Source: Moraxellaceae bacterium (GTDB lineage Bacteria > Pseudomonadota > Gammaproteobacteria > Pseudomonadales > Moraxellaceae). From it: a stretch of 64,000 nucleotides of DNA. The stretch spans positions 93,490 through 157,489 of the forward strand of contig JAQZBP010000004.1 in assembly GCA_029237815.1 (NCBI GenBank), given 5' to 3'. Positions 1-9,787 of this stretch are shown one piece after another (position 1 is the first letter of the stretch; each line of letters begins with the position of its first letter). The position numbers and the translations under genes are program-made. A model generated the notes under the pieces. It had not been told where the DNA came from and did not search any database. It saw only the letters and a program-made list of their open reading frames with translations.

Positions 1-2
1 CC

Positions 3-176
3 CGCGTCGCGCCGTCCGCTGCCATGCTATGCCATCACGACATCCCCGATAGCCCTCGCATCGACTACGATGACGTCGGCCATGTGTCCGCGGAGCAGGC
101 CCCGGCCCGCGCCGCTCGGGATGTCGAATGTTTCCTGACGTCGCCGGCGCCTGCCGGAGACCCCGTTACTTCTTGA
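3..176 (+). CDS. Possible 3' end of an unidentified gene running in from the left edge
   Basis: An open frame enters from the left edge and stops with TGA at 174-176, 17 bases before rhlB. The visible 57 residues include CHHDIPDSPRIDYDD and SAEQAPARAARDVECFL. I recognise no family. It may be the C-terminus of a real upstream gene or simply stop-free GC-rich sequence; without the sequence to the left this cannot be decided. Confidence 0.25.
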   Translation, partial: RVAPSAAMLCHHDIPDSPRIDYDDVGHVSAEQAPARAARDVECFLTSPAPAGDPVTS

Positions 177-193
177 TTGTGGATAGATAAACC

Positions 194-1462
194 GTGAGTG
201 CTGATACACAAGACCGCTTCAATTACGACCCCACCGGCTGGGATCCCGCTGCCTACGAGGTGCCGGCGGCGGAAGGCAAGCTGCCCTTCGCCGACCTCAA
301 GCTGCCCGTGCCGGTGCTCCATGCCATCGCCGATCTCGGCTTCCAGTACTGCACCCCGATCCAGCAGCGGGTGCTCAAATTCACCCTGGGCGGCCACGAC
401 GCCATCGGCCGTGCCCAGACCGGCACCGGCAAGACAGCCGCCTTCCTGCTGACCATCCTGGCCGACCTGCTGAAGAATCCGCCGGATGAAGAGCGTTATA
501 CGGGCGAGCCGCGCGCGCTGATCCTGGCGCCCACGCGCGAGCTGGCCATGCAGATCTCCAAGGATGCGCAGGCACTGGCCAAGTACACCGACCTCAAGAT
601 CGTCACCGTCCTGGGCGGCATGGACTATGACAAGCAGCGTCGCCAGCTGACCGAGGATTTTGTCGATATCCTCGTCGCCACCCCTGGCCGCCTCATCGAC
701 TTCGCCGGCAAGCAGGACGTCTACCTCGACCGCGTCGAGCACCTCGTCATCGACGAGGCCGACCGCATGCTGGACATGGGCTTCATCCCCGACGTGAAGC
801 GCATCGTGCGCATGACGCCGCCCAAGCTCAGCCGCCAGACGCTGCTGTTCTCGGCGACCTTCACGCAGGACGTGATCAATCTCTCCGAGCAGTGGACCCA
901 CAACGCCGTGAAGGTCGAGATCGAGCCGGAGACGGTGACGACGGACACGGTGGAGCAGATCGTCTACATCACGACGGCCGACGACAAATACAGCCTGCTG
1001 TACAACCTCATCACGCAGAACAATCTCGAGCGCGTGATGGTGTTCGCCAACCGCCGCGACCAGACCCGCAAGCTCGCCGACATGCTGCGCGACCACCGCA
1101 TCTCCTGCGCGCTGCTGTCGGGCGACGTGCCGCAGGACAAGCGCATCAAGACGCTGGAGAGTTTCCGCGAAGGCAAGATCAAGGTGCTGGTGGCCACCGA
1201 CGTGGCCGGCCGCGGCATCCACATCGAGGGCGTCAGCCATGTGGTGAACTTCACGCTGCCGGAGCAGACCGATGACTACGTGCACCGCATCGGTCGTACC
1301 GGTCGCGCCGGCGCCAGCGGCACCAGCGTGAGCTTCGCCTGCGAGGACGACGCCTTCATGATTCCTAAGATCGAGGAAGCCATCGGTCGCAAGCTGCCGA
1401 GCAAGTATCCCGAGGCCGAGCTGCTGCTGCCGATTCCGCCGGTGCGGGGCCAGCGTTCGTGA
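194..1462 (+). CDS. rhlB: DEAD-box ATP-dependent RNA helicase RhlB
   Basis: This is a cytoplasmic ATP-dependent RNA helicase. In enterobacteria RhlB unwinds structured RNA for the RNA degradosome. The 422 residues show all the hallmarks: a Q-motif region (GFQYCTPIQ, about 50-58), motif I AQTGTGKT (74-81), PTRELA, the DEAD box in [16 protein letters not shown], and motif [12 protein letters not shown]. Length matches E. coli RhlB (421). The start is GTG at 194; the protein begins [15 protein letters not shown]. The C-terminus stops soon after the helicase core and lacks a long basic tail. Its TGA overlaps the GTG start of glpE, so the two are probably translationally coupled. Confidence 0.93.
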   Translation: MSADTQDRFNYDPTGWDPAAYEVPAAEGKLPFADLKLPVPVLHAIADLGFQYCTPIQQRVLKFTLGGHDAIGRAQTGTGKTAAFLLTILADLLKNPPDEERYTGEPRALILAPTRELAMQISKDAQALAKYTDLKIVTVLGGMDYDKQRRQLTEDFVDILVATPGRLIDFAGKQDVYLDRVEHLVIDEADRMLDMGFIPDVKRIVRMTPPKLSRQTLLFSATFTQDVINLSEQWTHNAVKVEIEPETVTTDTVEQIVYITTADDKYSLLYNLITQNNLERVMVFANRRDQTRKLADMLRDHRISCALLSGDVPQDKRIKTLESFREGKIKVLVATDVAGRGIHIEGVSHVVNFTLPEQTDDYVHRIGRTGRAGASGTSVSFACEDDAFMIPKIEEAIGRKLPSKYPEAELLLPIPPVRGQRS

Positions 1463-1770
1463 GCTGGCAGCGCATCGCGCCGGATGCCGCGGCGGAGCTG
1501 ATCGCCACGCGACAGCCCGCGGTCGTCGACATCCGCGATCCGCAGTCCTACGGCGCCGGCCACATTCCCGGCGCCGTGCACCTAGATGGGCAGTCGGCGC
1601 CGGAGTTTCTCGCGGCAACGGCGAAGTCGCGCCCGGTCATCGTCTGCTGCTACCACGGTTTTTCCAGCCAGGGTGCGGCGGGGTGGCTGGTCGCCCAGGG
1701 CTTCGCAGAGGTGTACAGCCTCGACGGTGGCTTCGAGGGCTGGCGCTGGAACAATCCGGTCGAGAGCTGA
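1459..1770 (+). CDS. glpE: Thiosulfate sulfurtransferase GlpE (single-domain rhodanese)
   Basis: A 103-residue single-domain rhodanese that transfers sulfane sulfur from thiosulfate to cyanide or other thiophilic acceptors such as thioredoxin. The active-site loop is [12 protein letters not shown] (63-74); by comparison with GlpE (CYHGNSS) the catalytic residue is Cys64. The upstream rhodanese signature [18 protein letters not shown] is intact. The start is GTG at 1459, whose bases form GTGA with the rhlB stop. Coupling to rhlB suggests co-transcription; no functional link between them is evident. Confidence 0.9.
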   Translation: MSWQRIAPDAAAELIATRQPAVVDIRDPQSYGAGHIPGAVHLDGQSAPEFLAATAKSRPVIVCCYHGFSSQGAAGWLVAQGFAEVYSLDGGFEGWRWNNPVES

Positions 1771-2208
1771 TCCGTTCAGGGATCCCGGCGGGAGCGCTTT
1801 CGCCGACGCCACATCCGCTCGCAAGGGGTTCCCTGGCGTTGCCGATTCAGGCCGGGTCGCCGCTCCTGGCCGCGCTTCCGTCATCCATTCCGTTGCGGAT
1901 CCAGTTTGTCCGATGCCTGCTTCTTCCGGGGCCGCCTTGCGCAATGCGGGGGCTCCCAGTGGCCAACAGTGGTACGCCCCGCTTCCTTTCACGCCACTCC
2001 CCCATAAATTGCGCCCGACGTCGCGCACATCTGCCTTTTGACCTGATTCCGTGGGGTTTATTCGGGCTCACCATGGTTGCGGCGCGCAGCGCGGGTCGAC
2101 ACCTTTTTCGGGCGGCGCCGGCCGACCATCGACCAAAGTCGGAATGCGCGGGGAGGAGCCGGCACGTATAACGATCCTGCCGGACAATTATTCCAACAGG
2201 AGCGGCCC
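1771..2208. other. Non-coding stretch upstream of the acetate operon
   Basis: This 438-base interval has no convincing gene in either strand. Its right part carries the probable control region for DUF485-actP-acs: an inverted repeat at 2130-2141 and a -10-like hexamer at 2167-2172. The left 300 bases show no recognisable feature and no clear terminator for rhlB-glpE. Confidence 0.5.
2130..2172 (+). promoter_or_regulatory. Candidate activator-dependent promoter for DUF485-actP-acs
   Basis: A perfect dyad CGAC-CAAA-GTCG lies at 2130-2141. A -10-like TATAAC lies at 2167-2172 with no recognisable -35 at the right distance. The dyad centre falls about 43 bases before the predicted transcription start, the usual place for an activator that overlaps the -35 region. 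In related bacteria acs-actP is activated by CrbS/CrbR-type two-component systems or CRP; which protein binds here is not shown by the sequence. Confidence 0.4.
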
Positions 2209-2529
2209 ATGAACCACAAACCCATCGACTGGTACGCGGTCGCCGCGGACCCGCGCTTCATCGACCTTCACCGACGCAAAAGCCGCTTCCTCTGGGGCCT
2301 GATGGCCTTCTCGCTCGCCTTCTATTTCCTGCTGCCGCTGGGCGCCGCCTATACGCCTGAACTCTTCAGCATGAAGGTGTGGGGGCCGCTCAACTTCGGG
2401 CTGATCTTCGCGCTGTCCGAGTTCGCGGTGGCCTGGGGCGTGGCCGTGGTCTATTCCCGTCGCGCCAATCGCGTCTTCGATGCGCTGGCGGCCGAAATCG
2501 TCACCTCCGTCAGGGAGAGCAACACATGA
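2209..2529 (+). CDS. yjcH: DUF485 inner-membrane protein (YjcH-like), acetate-permease partner
   Basis: A 106-residue DUF485 protein with two predicted membrane helices (about 28-48 and 62-84), basic residues before the first helix and a polar C-terminus. Members almost always sit directly before the solute:sodium symporter actP, as in E. coli yjcH-actP, and are thought to assist the permease; the mechanism is not known. The ATG at 2209 follows an AACAGGAGC ribosome site. An in-frame extension upstream exists but has no family support. The stop overlaps the actP start as ATGA. Confidence 0.88.
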   Translation: MNHKPIDWYAVAADPRFIDLHRRKSRFLWGLMAFSLAFYFLLPLGAAYTPELFSMKVWGPLNFGLIFALSEFAVAWGVAVVYSRRANRVFDALAAEIVTSVRESNT

Positions 2530-4421
2530 TCAAGCGCCTTCTTCCGCTCCTGGCGTTCGCGCCGGGGCCCGCTTTTGCCCAGGAGGCTGGCGCGGTCGCG
2601 CCCGAGTACCGCTTCCTGACCTTCCTGGTCTTCGGCAGCATTATCGCCCTGACCATGTACGTGACCTGGCTCGCCGCCAAGCGCGTGAACTCCGCCCATG
2701 ACTTCTACACGGCCGGTGGCGGCATCTCCGGCCTGCAGAACGGCTGGGCCATTGCCGGTGACTACCTGTCGGCAGCGTCCTTCCTTGGCATCGCCGGCCT
2801 GATCTCGCTCTACGGTTATGACGGCTTCATGTATTCCGTGGGCTTCCTGATGGCCTACATCACCGTACTGCTCGTCATCGCCGAGCCCTGCCGCAACATC
2901 GGCAAGTACACGCTGGCGGACATCCTCGCGTACCGCAACGATCCGAAGAAGACCCGTGTCGCCGGTGCGCTCTCCGTGATCACCGTGTCCACGATCTACC
3001 TGACGGCGCAGATGGTCGGCGGCGGCGTGCTGGTGAAGACGCTGATCGGCATCGACTATGAAGTGTCGGTGGTCGCCGTCGGCGTGCTGATGCTGGCCTA
3101 CGTGCTCTTCGGCGGCATGGTGGCGACGACCTGGGTGCAGATCATCAAGGCCATCCTGCTCGTGATCGCCTCGCTCGTGCTCGTGGCGCTGGTGTGGGCC
3201 CCCTACGGCTTCTCGCTGCCTGCCTTCCTTGAAACCGTCGTCAACGACCCGAAAGTGCAGGGGCAGGTCGCCAAGCTGCTGGGGGATTCCGCTGGCAACA
3301 TGACCGGCGCCGAGCTCGGCCAGCGCTTCATGGAGCCCGGCCTCTACCTGAAGGATCCGCTCGACCAGATCTCGCTCGGCCTCGCGCTGGTGCTCGGCAC
3401 AGCCGGCCTGCCGCACATCCTGATGCGCTTCTTCACCGTGCCGACCGCGCAGGAAGCCCGCAAGTCCGTGATCTGGGCAATGGGCATCATCGGCGGCTTC
3501 TACGTGCTGACGCTGTTCCTCGGCATGGGCGCGGCCATCAACGTCGGCGCCGGCGACATCGCCCTCATCGACAAGGGGGGCAACATGGCGGCCCCGTTGC
3601 TGGCCCAGTACCTCGGTGGTGGCGCCAACTCCATGATGGGCAACCTCTTCCTGGCCTTCGTCGCCGCCGTCGCCTTCGCCACCATAGTGGCGGTGGTGGC
3701 CGGCCTCGTGCTGGCGGCCGCCAGCGCCATGGCGCATGACATCTACGTCGGTGTGATCCGCGAGGGCCATGCCTCGGTCGCCGAGCAGGTGAAGGCGGCC
3801 CGCATCGCCACGGTCGTGGTGGGCGCGCTGGCCATCGTCATCGGTATTGCCGCCAAGGGCCAGAACGTGGCGCACCTCGTTGGTCTCGCCTTCGCGGTGG
3901 CGGCGTCCGCCAACCTACCGTGCATCGTGCTGACGCTGTACTGGCGTCGCTGCAACACCGGCGGCATCATCGCCGGCATGGTGGTGGGCACCTTCACCGC
4001 CATCGGCCTCGTGCTGGTTTCGCCCAACATGACCTATCCGCTCAAGGTGCAGGCCGACGCCAGCAAGCTGCTGGCCGAAGCGCCCGCCAGGCAGGCCGCC
4101 CTCCAGGAGAAGCTGGCGGCGACCGGCGACAGCGACGCCCGGCAGAAAGTCGGCAAGCTGATCGCCAAGCTGGAAAAGGACGTGAAGAAGGCCGAGGACG
4201 ACCTGCAGAAGACGGCCGGCAAGACCACCTCGATGGTCGGCCTGGAAAAGCCGCTGCTGCCCCTCAAGAATCCCGGCATCATCTCGATTCCGCTCGGCTT
4301 CCTGGCCGTGATCCTGGGTTCGCTGCTGTGGCGCCGCGACCCGCGTGCCGATGAGATGTGGGAAGAACTGTATGTGCGCCAGAATACCGGCATCGGAGCC
4401 TCCGGCGCGCAGCAGCACTGA
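2526..4421 (+). CDS. actP: Cation/acetate symporter ActP
   Basis: A sodium:solute symporter family permease (SSS) that imports acetate and other short monocarboxylates. The 631 residues start with a signal-like first segment ending APGPAFAQE, followed by many membrane helices with the family stretch AHDFYTAGGGISGLQNGWAIAGDYLSAASFLGI. It is about 80 residues longer than E. coli ActP (549). The excess is a charged, coiled-coil-like segment at about 506-575 (QADASKLLAEAPARQAAL ... AKLEKDVKKAEDDLQK) between late membrane helices. ATG at 2526 overlaps the DUF485 stop. It precedes acs, so uptake and activation of acetate are linked. Confidence 0.92.
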   Translation: MIKRLLPLLAFAPGPAFAQEAGAVAPEYRFLTFLVFGSIIALTMYVTWLAAKRVNSAHDFYTAGGGISGLQNGWAIAGDYLSAASFLGIAGLISLYGYDGFMYSVGFLMAYITVLLVIAEPCRNIGKYTLADILAYRNDPKKTRVAGALSVITVSTIYLTAQMVGGGVLVKTLIGIDYEVSVVAVGVLMLAYVLFGGMVATTWVQIIKAILLVIASLVLVALVWAPYGFSLPAFLETVVNDPKVQGQVAKLLGDSAGNMTGAELGQRFMEPGLYLKDPLDQISLGLALVLGTAGLPHILMRFFTVPTAQEARKSVIWAMGIIGGFYVLTLFLGMGAAINVGAGDIALIDKGGNMAAPLLAQYLGGGANSMMGNLFLAFVAAVAFATIVAVVAGLVLAAASAMAHDIYVGVIREGHASVAEQVKAARIATVVVGALAIVIGIAAKGQNVAHLVGLAFAVAASANLPCIVLTLYWRRCNTGGIIAGMVVGTFTAIGLVLVSPNMTYPLKVQADASKLLAEAPARQAALQEKLAATGDSDARQKVGKLIAKLEKDVKKAEDDLQKTAGKTTSMVGLEKPLLPLKNPGIISIPLGFLAVILGSLLWRRDPRADEMWEELYVRQNTGIGASGAQQH

Positions 4422-4433
4422 GTAGACCTGTTG

Positions 4434-4460
4434 CCGCGGGCCTGCGGAGCGGGCCCGCGG
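4434..4460 (+). promoter_or_regulatory. Strong intercistronic hairpin between actP and acs
   Basis: CCGCGGGCC (4434-4442) pairs with GGCCCGCGG (4452-4460) around a nine-base loop. No T-run follows, so it is unlikely to be an efficient intrinsic terminator. It could stabilise the 3' end of the actP message or adjust the amount of acs transcript. Confidence 0.5.
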
Positions 4461-4500
4461 TCGTTATCGATGACCCGGGAAAAATAAGGAGCGTGACGTT

Positions 4501-6471
4501 ATGAGCACCATTGATTCCATCCTCACAGAAAGCCGGGTATTCCCGCCCAACGAACAGTTCCAGCGGCGCGCCGTCGTTTCCGGCCGTGCTGCCTATGATG
4601 CGCTTTGCGCCGAAGCCGCGGCTGACTACGAAGGCTTCTGGGGCCGCCTCGCCCGCGAGAACATGAGCTGGCACAAGCCCTTCACCCAGGTGCTGGATGA
4701 GTCCAATGCCCCCTTCTATCGCTGGTTCCACGACGGCGAGCTGAATGTTTCCTACAACTGCATCGACCGCCACCTGCCGCTGCTCGCCAACAAGGTCGCG
4801 CTGGTCTTCGAATCCGATAATGGCACCGTGCGCCGCGTCACCTATGCCGAGCTGTCCCGCCTCGTGGGTCAGTTCGCCAACGGCCTGAAATCGCTCGGCG
4901 TCACCAAGGGCGATCGCGTCATCGTCTACATGCCGATGAGTATCGAGGCGGTCGTGGCCATGCAGGCCTGCGCCCGTATTGGCGCCATCCATTCCGTGGT
5001 GTTCGGCGGCTTCTCGGCCAAGAGCCTGAATGAGCGCATCATCGACGCGAAGGCCAAACTCGTCATCACTGCCAACGCCGGCATCCGTGGCGGCAAGGTC
5101 GTGCCGCTCAAGGCCACCACCGACGAGGCCATCGCCATGGGCGGCTGCAGCACGCTCGAGCGCGTGGTGGTCTACCGCCGCGCCGACGAGAAGGATGCGC
5201 CCGTGGACTGGCAGCGTGGCCGCGATATCTGGTGGCACGACCTCGTCTGCGACAAGCCCGAGTACTGCGAGCCAACCTGGGTGGGCGCGGATGATCCGCT
5301 GTTCATCCTTTACACCTCCGGCTCCACCGGCAAGCCCAAGGGCGTCCAGCACTCCAGCGCGGGCTACCTGCTCGGCGCGATCAATTCCATGCACTGGGTA
5401 TTCGACTACAAGCCCGACGACATCTTCTGGTGCACGGCCGATGTCGGCTGGATCACTGGCCATTCATACGTCGCCTACGGTCCGCTCGCGGTCGGCGGCA
5501 CGCAGGTCATCTTCGAGGGCATTCCCACGTATCCGGATGCCGGCCGCTTCTGGCAGATGATCGAGCGTCATCGCGTCAGTGTTTTTTATACGGCACCGAC
5601 CGCCATCCGCTCGCTGATCAAGCTGGGCGGTGATCTGCCGAAGCGCCACGACCTGTCCTCGCTGCGCCTGCTCGGCACCGTGGGCGAGCCGATCAACCCC
5701 GAGGCCTGGATCTGGTACCATGAACAGGTCGGCGGCGGCCGCTGCCCCATCGTGGACACCTGGTGGCAGACGGAAACCGGCTCGCACATGATCGCGCCGC
5801 TGCCCGGCGCCGTGGCCACCAAGCCTGGCTCCTGCACCCTGCCGCTGCCGGGCATTATGGCCGACATCGTCGACGAAACCGGCGCGCCGGTGGAAACGGG
5901 CGGGGGCTTCCTGGTCATCACGCGCCCCTTCCCCTCGCAGGTGCGCACGCTGTGGGGCGATCCGGAGCGTTTCAGGAAGTCGTACTTTCCCGAGGAGTAC
6001 CAGGGCCGCTACTACCTGGCCGGCGATTCCGCGCATCGCGACGATGATGGCTACTTCTGGATCATGGGGCGCATCGACGACGTGTTGAACGTGTCCGGGC
6101 ATCGCCTCGGCACGATGGAGATCGAATCGGCGCTGGTGGCCAATCCTCTCGTGGCCGAGGCGGCCGTGGTGGGGCGTCCCGACGCGCTGAAGGGCGAGGC
6201 GATTGTCGCTTTCGTGGTGCTCAAGGGCGCGCGGCCCTCCGGGGAGGAAGGCAAACGACTCATTGCCGAACTGCGCGACTGGGTGGGCAAGGAGATCGGT
6301 GCCATCGCCAAGCCGGAAGACATCCGATTCGGCGACAACCTGCCCAAGACCCGTTCCGGCAAGATCATGCGCCGCCTGTTGCGTGCCATCGCGCGTGGCG
6401 AAACGATCACGCAGGACGTGTCGACGCTGGAAAACCCGGCCATCCTGCAACAGCTGCAGGAAAGCATCTAG
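4501..6471 (+). CDS. acs: Acetyl-CoA synthetase (AMP-forming)
   Basis: Converts acetate, ATP and CoA to acetyl-CoA through acetyl-AMP in the cytoplasm. The 656 residues match the family length (652 in E. coli). The phosphate-binding motif [11 protein letters not shown] lies near residue 270, the adenylation signature [16 protein letters not shown] near 425, and the C-terminal [14 protein letters not shown] contains Lys621, the residue acetylated by Pat-type enzymes to switch Acs off. ATG at 4501 follows AAGGAG. It is the last gene of the acetate operon and ends at a bidirectional terminator. Confidence 0.97.
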   Translation: MSTIDSILTESRVFPPNEQFQRRAVVSGRAAYDALCAEAAADYEGFWGRLARENMSWHKPFTQVLDESNAPFYRWFHDGELNVSYNCIDRHLPLLANKVALVFESDNGTVRRVTYAELSRLVGQFANGLKSLGVTKGDRVIVYMPMSIEAVVAMQACARIGAIHSVVFGGFSAKSLNERIIDAKAKLVITANAGIRGGKVVPLKATTDEAIAMGGCSTLERVVVYRRADEKDAPVDWQRGRDIWWHDLVCDKPEYCEPTWVGADDPLFILYTSGSTGKPKGVQHSSAGYLLGAINSMHWVFDYKPDDIFWCTADVGWITGHSYVAYGPLAVGGTQVIFEGIPTYPDAGRFWQMIERHRVSVFYTAPTAIRSLIKLGGDLPKRHDLSSLRLLGTVGEPINPEAWIWYHEQVGGGRCPIVDTWWQTETGSHMIAPLPGAVATKPGSCTLPLPGIMADIVDETGAPVETGGGFLVITRPFPSQVRTLWGDPERFRKSYFPEEYQGRYYLAGDSAHRDDDGYFWIMGRIDDVLNVSGHRLGTMEIESALVANPLVAEAAVVGRPDALKGEAIVAFVVLKGARPSGEEGKRLIAELRDWVGKEIGAIAKPEDIRFGDNLPKTRSGKIMRRLLRAIARGETITQDVSTLENPAILQQLQESI

Positions 6472-6490
6472 GCTGCGTTCGCCAGTTAAA

Positions 6491-6517
6491 AAGGCCGCAT
6501 TCATGCGGCCTTTTTTT
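6491..6517. terminator. Bidirectional intrinsic terminator between acs and the Gcr-family gene
   Basis: AAGGCCGCAT (6491-6500) and ATGCGGCCTT (6503-6512) form a ten-base-pair stem around a two-base loop, followed by T's on the plus strand and by a T-run on the minus strand. The stop codon of the convergent minus-strand gene (6501-6503) starts inside the loop, so its last codons are part of the stem. Confidence 0.9.
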
Positions 6518-8516
6518 CATCCTCGCCCGGTGGAAACTTTGGGGCTGAGTCACGAGGGGGCCAGAAAAAACGCAGCGGGCTGCGCAGGAAGCGACGCCCG
6601 ATCATGCCCAGCAGCGGCAGCCACTGGCCGTAGCGCACGCCACGGGCGCGCAGCGCAACGACCAGCGCAAGGCCGAAGCTCACACTGAGGTTGACCAGTC
6701 CGATCGCCGCAATGCCGGCAATGCTTGTCAGCAGGACATCTGCTGCAAGTTGAAACTCACTGCCCATCAGCGCAAAGCCAAAGTTGGCTGACGAGAAGGT
6801 GATGTGACGGATGTCGAGCGGCAGGCCAAGAATGAAGCCAATCGTGCTCATGCTGCCCAGCATGATGCCGAAATAGAAGTTGCCCGCCAGCGCCCCCAGA
6901 TTGTTTCCGAGGTAGGTGGTCACGGCGTACAGGCGCTGCTCGCCCAGCAGTCGCTGCAGCAATGGGCGCTGGCGCAGTCTCTCGGGGATCCGGTTGTAAA
7001 GCGCCTTGTTGTCGTAGTAGCCGGAAATCAGCCCGGCGAGGAAGAGGCAGACACCAGCGATCGCTGCATGGAAAAGGGCGAGGCTGTTCACCGGATCCAG
7101 TTCATGCAGGAGTGCCTGCGCCTTCGCCGGGTCCGCAAGGTGGTCGCCCGTGACGGCACGCCATGCCCAGGCGAGCAGCAGTGCCGTCGGAAGCGCGAGC
7201 AGCACATTGCCGATGATGGCAATGAACTGTGTGCGGAACACGCTGACGCAGAGGTCTGCCAGTGCGTGCAGGCTGCTGTCGCGTCCGCGCTCGGCTTCCT
7301 CGATGACGGCCGCTATGCGTGCTGCCGTCATTGCTGGCTGCTTGGTCGCCACCGTGAAGTGCAGCATGTGGATCAGCATGAAGCCCAGCGAGTAATTCAG
7401 GCTGAACAGGAAGGCGGCCCCGATCGGAGCGAGGCTGAGCTTTGCTGCCAGTGCTTTCAGCAGGGCCATGAAGCCGATGACGAAGCCCGCGCCGAGGCCA
7501 GAGCGCAGCATCGCGAAATAGTCTCGCCGGCTGGTGGTCACATAGTGCTCGCCCGCATGCCCGGCATTTTCCGTGACGCGTAGCGCAAGCAGTGAAGTAT
7601 GCGTGGCGAAGACCTCACGCAGACTGAATTTCCGGTTGTCCTCCCGCACCAGCTCCTTGAACAGGTGGATGGCGTTGAGCTGGCGTGCCTCGCCCGTGCT
7701 TTCCAGCAGGCGGAACAGTGTTTCCATGCGCGCCATGATCTGCAGCATGCGCACCATCAGTTGGGTGAGACGTATGCTGACGCCGGTCTCGGGTGCCCGG
7801 CGGCGGATGCGTTGCAGCAGGTCGCGGCACTGTGTGATCAGTACGATTGCCTGGCGTTCGTCCTGGCGATCCGCGCGATGCGCAGCGAGAAACTCATGAT
7901 AGTCCCGCACGTAGCCGGTGACCTCGGCGTTCAGCGCGAGGAAGGGCGATTCATAAGACTCGATCTCCGGGTAGACCCGTACCAGGTGCGGGTCCAGGCC
8001 GAGGGAGGTGAGCCGATGGCTGAGGGTGGTGATGCTCTCCAGGAGTTCCAGCAGTGGCTGGTACGACATCCTGGCTGTGCTGGCGGACCCGAGTTGCAGT
8101 GCCGTGGCCAGCCGCAGCCATTCACCGTCGTCTGTGGCGTCGACCCAGACGCCGTCGTCGCGCCAGTTGAACAGCTGCCCAAAAATGTCACGGAAGCGGG
8201 TGTCGTTGACCTCCGGGGGAAGCAACTTCCAGCTCAGCCGCTGGCGCAGCTCCGAGAAGAAGCCCGTGCCATCGAAAATGCCGGTGTCCGAGTAGAGGTG
8301 GGATTGCTTGCGACTACCGATGATGCGCAGCAGGTAGTCGCGCAGGCCTTCCGAAAAGGCGGCGGAGCTCTCGAGCAGGCGGCAAAGCTCCTGCAGATTC
8401 TTGCAGGCCTGTGCATGGTCTTCTGCGTGTTTTGGCCGCAGTCGGCCCACCAGCGCGATCAGTAAGTCGGGATCGCTGGCAGCGCTGATCGCAATACGCT
8501 CGAGAAGTGTTTCCAT
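6501..8516 (-). CDS. Gcr-family integral membrane protein (named 'site-specific recombinase' in databases)
   Basis: A 671-residue protein resembling the family known from Neisseria Gcr (Pfam SpecificRecomb). The N-terminal half (about 1-320) is soluble, helical and charged. The C-terminal half carries several hydrophobic segments (for example FVIGFMALLKALAAKL, FIAIIGNVLLALPTALLLAW, LFHAAIAGVCLFLAGLISGY) with the conserved stretch YDNKALYNRIPERLRQRP and LGNNLGALAGNFYFG. There is no integrase, resolvase or transposase motif, so the database name is probably wrong; the real function is unknown. I prefer ATG at 8516 (METLLERIAIS). A TTG at 8558 would add 14 residues. Confidence 0.75.
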   Translation of the reverse strand: METLLERIAISAASDPDLLIALVGRLRPKHAEDHAQACKNLQELCRLLESSAAFSEGLRDYLLRIIGSRKQSHLYSDTGIFDGTGFFSELRQRLSWKLLPPEVNDTRFRDIFGQLFNWRDDGVWVDATDDGEWLRLATALQLGSASTARMSYQPLLELLESITTLSHRLTSLGLDPHLVRVYPEIESYESPFLALNAEVTGYVRDYHEFLAAHRADRQDERQAIVLITQCRDLLQRIRRRAPETGVSIRLTQLMVRMLQIMARMETLFRLLESTGEARQLNAIHLFKELVREDNRKFSLREVFATHTSLLALRVTENAGHAGEHYVTTSRRDYFAMLRSGLGAGFVIGFMALLKALAAKLSLAPIGAAFLFSLNYSLGFMLIHMLHFTVATKQPAMTAARIAAVIEEAERGRDSSLHALADLCVSVFRTQFIAIIGNVLLALPTALLLAWAWRAVTGDHLADPAKAQALLHELDPVNSLALFHAAIAGVCLFLAGLISGYYDNKALYNRIPERLRQRPLLQRLLGEQRLYAVTTYLGNNLGALAGNFYFGIMLGSMSTIGFILGLPLDIRHITFSSANFGFALMGSEFQLAADVLLTSIAGIAAIGLVNLSVSFGLALVVALRARGVRYGQWLPLLGMIGRRFLRSPLRFFWPPRDSAPKFPPGEDEKKAA

Positions 8517-8628
8517 GACGGGCAATGTCACGATGCGGGCGTGCAGTATGCCGCGCAATCGCCTTGCCGCAACATTCGAAGGCAGGCGTATGAGAGTTTA
8601 CGCAGGAAAGGGAAGTGCGAAGAAAAAG

Positions 8629-8705
<77 letters not shown>

Positions 8706-8744
8706 ACACGGGTTGCGACCCCTGAGCCGGGTCGCGAGGCGCGC

Positions 8745-8772
8745 ATTGTATAGAAGCCGTTGCGCATTGGAA
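8745..8772 (-). promoter_or_regulatory. Promoter of tRNA-Pro
   Basis: On the minus strand TTCCAA (8767-8772) and TACAAT (8745-8750) are spaced by 16 bases and followed by a GC-rich discriminator (GCGCGCC), as is usual for growth-rate-controlled stable RNA genes. The predicted start lies about 30 bases before the tRNA. Confidence 0.55.
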
Positions 8773-8824
8773 AGCGCTGCATGCGCCTGTTTTTCTCCCA
8801 TCCCGGCGGGAGGGCTGCCGGTCC

Positions 8825-9787
8825 TCAACTGTCGCGCGACAGTGCCAGTCGCGTCAGGTCCTGGAGTGCCGTCTTGTATGGTGATTCGGGGAGGGCGGCG
8901 AGGGCGGCCAGGGCCTGCTCCGATTCAAGTTGCGCCCTCTGGCGGGTGTAATCAAGCGCGCCGCAGCGCTGCACGATGGCGATGATCTCCTCCAGGTGCT
9001 CAAGGCCTCCAGTACGGATGGCGTTTCGGATCAGCTCGGCATCACCCGGGGCGGATGCCTTTATGGCCTGAATCAGTGGTAGCGTGGGCTTGCCCTCGCC
9101 CAGGTCGTCCCCCACGTTCTTGCCCATGACCTCGGCCGAGCTGGTGTAGTCCAGCACATCGTCAACGATCTGGAAGGCGGCGCCCAGGTGCCGTGCGAAT
9201 GCTGCACAGTGGGGCTGGTAGTCCCTGTCGCCGAGGCTGGCCCCTGTCTCGGCGGCAACCTCGAAGAGCTTGGCGGTCTTTCCGTAGATGACCTGCAGGT
9301 AGCGGTCCTCCGTGGTGTCGGGGTCGCGCTGGTTGATCAGCTGCAGGACCTCTCCTTCGGCGATTACGACGGTGCCGGCAGACATGATGTCCATCACTGC
9401 CGGCTCGCGCAGAGCGACCATGAGGGCGAAAGCACGGGAAATTAGATAGTCCCCGACCAGGACGGCGGTGGGGTTGTCCCAGCGGGCATTGGCCGTGGCG
9501 CGGCCGCGACGCAGGCCGGACTCGTCGACAACGTCGTCATGTAGGAGCGTCGCGGTGTGCAGCATCTCGATGATGCCGGCAACCTGGATATGACGATCTC
9601 CCCGGTAGCCGCAGGCGCGGGCGGCGAGTAGGCAGACCAGCGGTCGCAGGCGCTTGCCGCCGCCCTGGACGATGTATTGCCCGACCTCGTGGATCAGGGG
9701 GACCCGTGACTCCAGGCTCTTGCGGATGAAGGTGTCGACGGCCGCAAAGTCTTCGGCCACTACAGCGACGATGCTCTTGTAGTCCAT
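8825..9787 (-). CDS. ispB: Octaprenyl (long-chain polyprenyl) diphosphate synthase
   Basis: Elongates farnesyl diphosphate with isopentenyl diphosphate to make the isoprenoid side chain of ubiquinone. The 320 residues show the two aspartate-rich motifs, [15 protein letters not shown] (first DDxxD, about 82-96) and [11 protein letters not shown] (second), plus GGKRLRP near the N-terminus and KTAKLFEVA in the middle. The chain length of the product cannot be read from sequence alone. It is transcribed away from rplU-rpmA, a placement conserved in gammaproteobacteria. ATG at 9787. Confidence 0.95.
   Translation of the reverse strand: MDYKSIVAVVAEDFAAVDTFIRKSLESRVPLIHEVGQYIVQGGGKRLRPLVCLLAARACGYRGDRHIQVAGIIEMLHTATLLHDDVVDESGLRRGRATANARWDNPTAVLVGDYLISRAFALMVALREPAVMDIMSAGTVVIAEGEVLQLINQRDPDTTEDRYLQVIYGKTAKLFEVAAETGASLGDRDYQPHCAAFARHLGAAFQIVDDVLDYTSSAEVMGKNVGDDLGEGKPTLPLIQAIKASAPGDAELIRNAIRTGGLEHLEEIIAIVQRCGALDYTRQRAQLESEQALAALAALPESPYKTALQDLTRLALSRDS

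Noticed and set aside
65..1618. 517-codon open frame antisense to rhlB
   Set aside because: It covers the helicase motifs of rhlB in reverse and has no family similarity.
2077..2208. N-terminal extension of the DUF485 protein
   Set aside because: The extra in-frame residues do not resemble the family, and a good ribosome site precedes the ATG at 2209.
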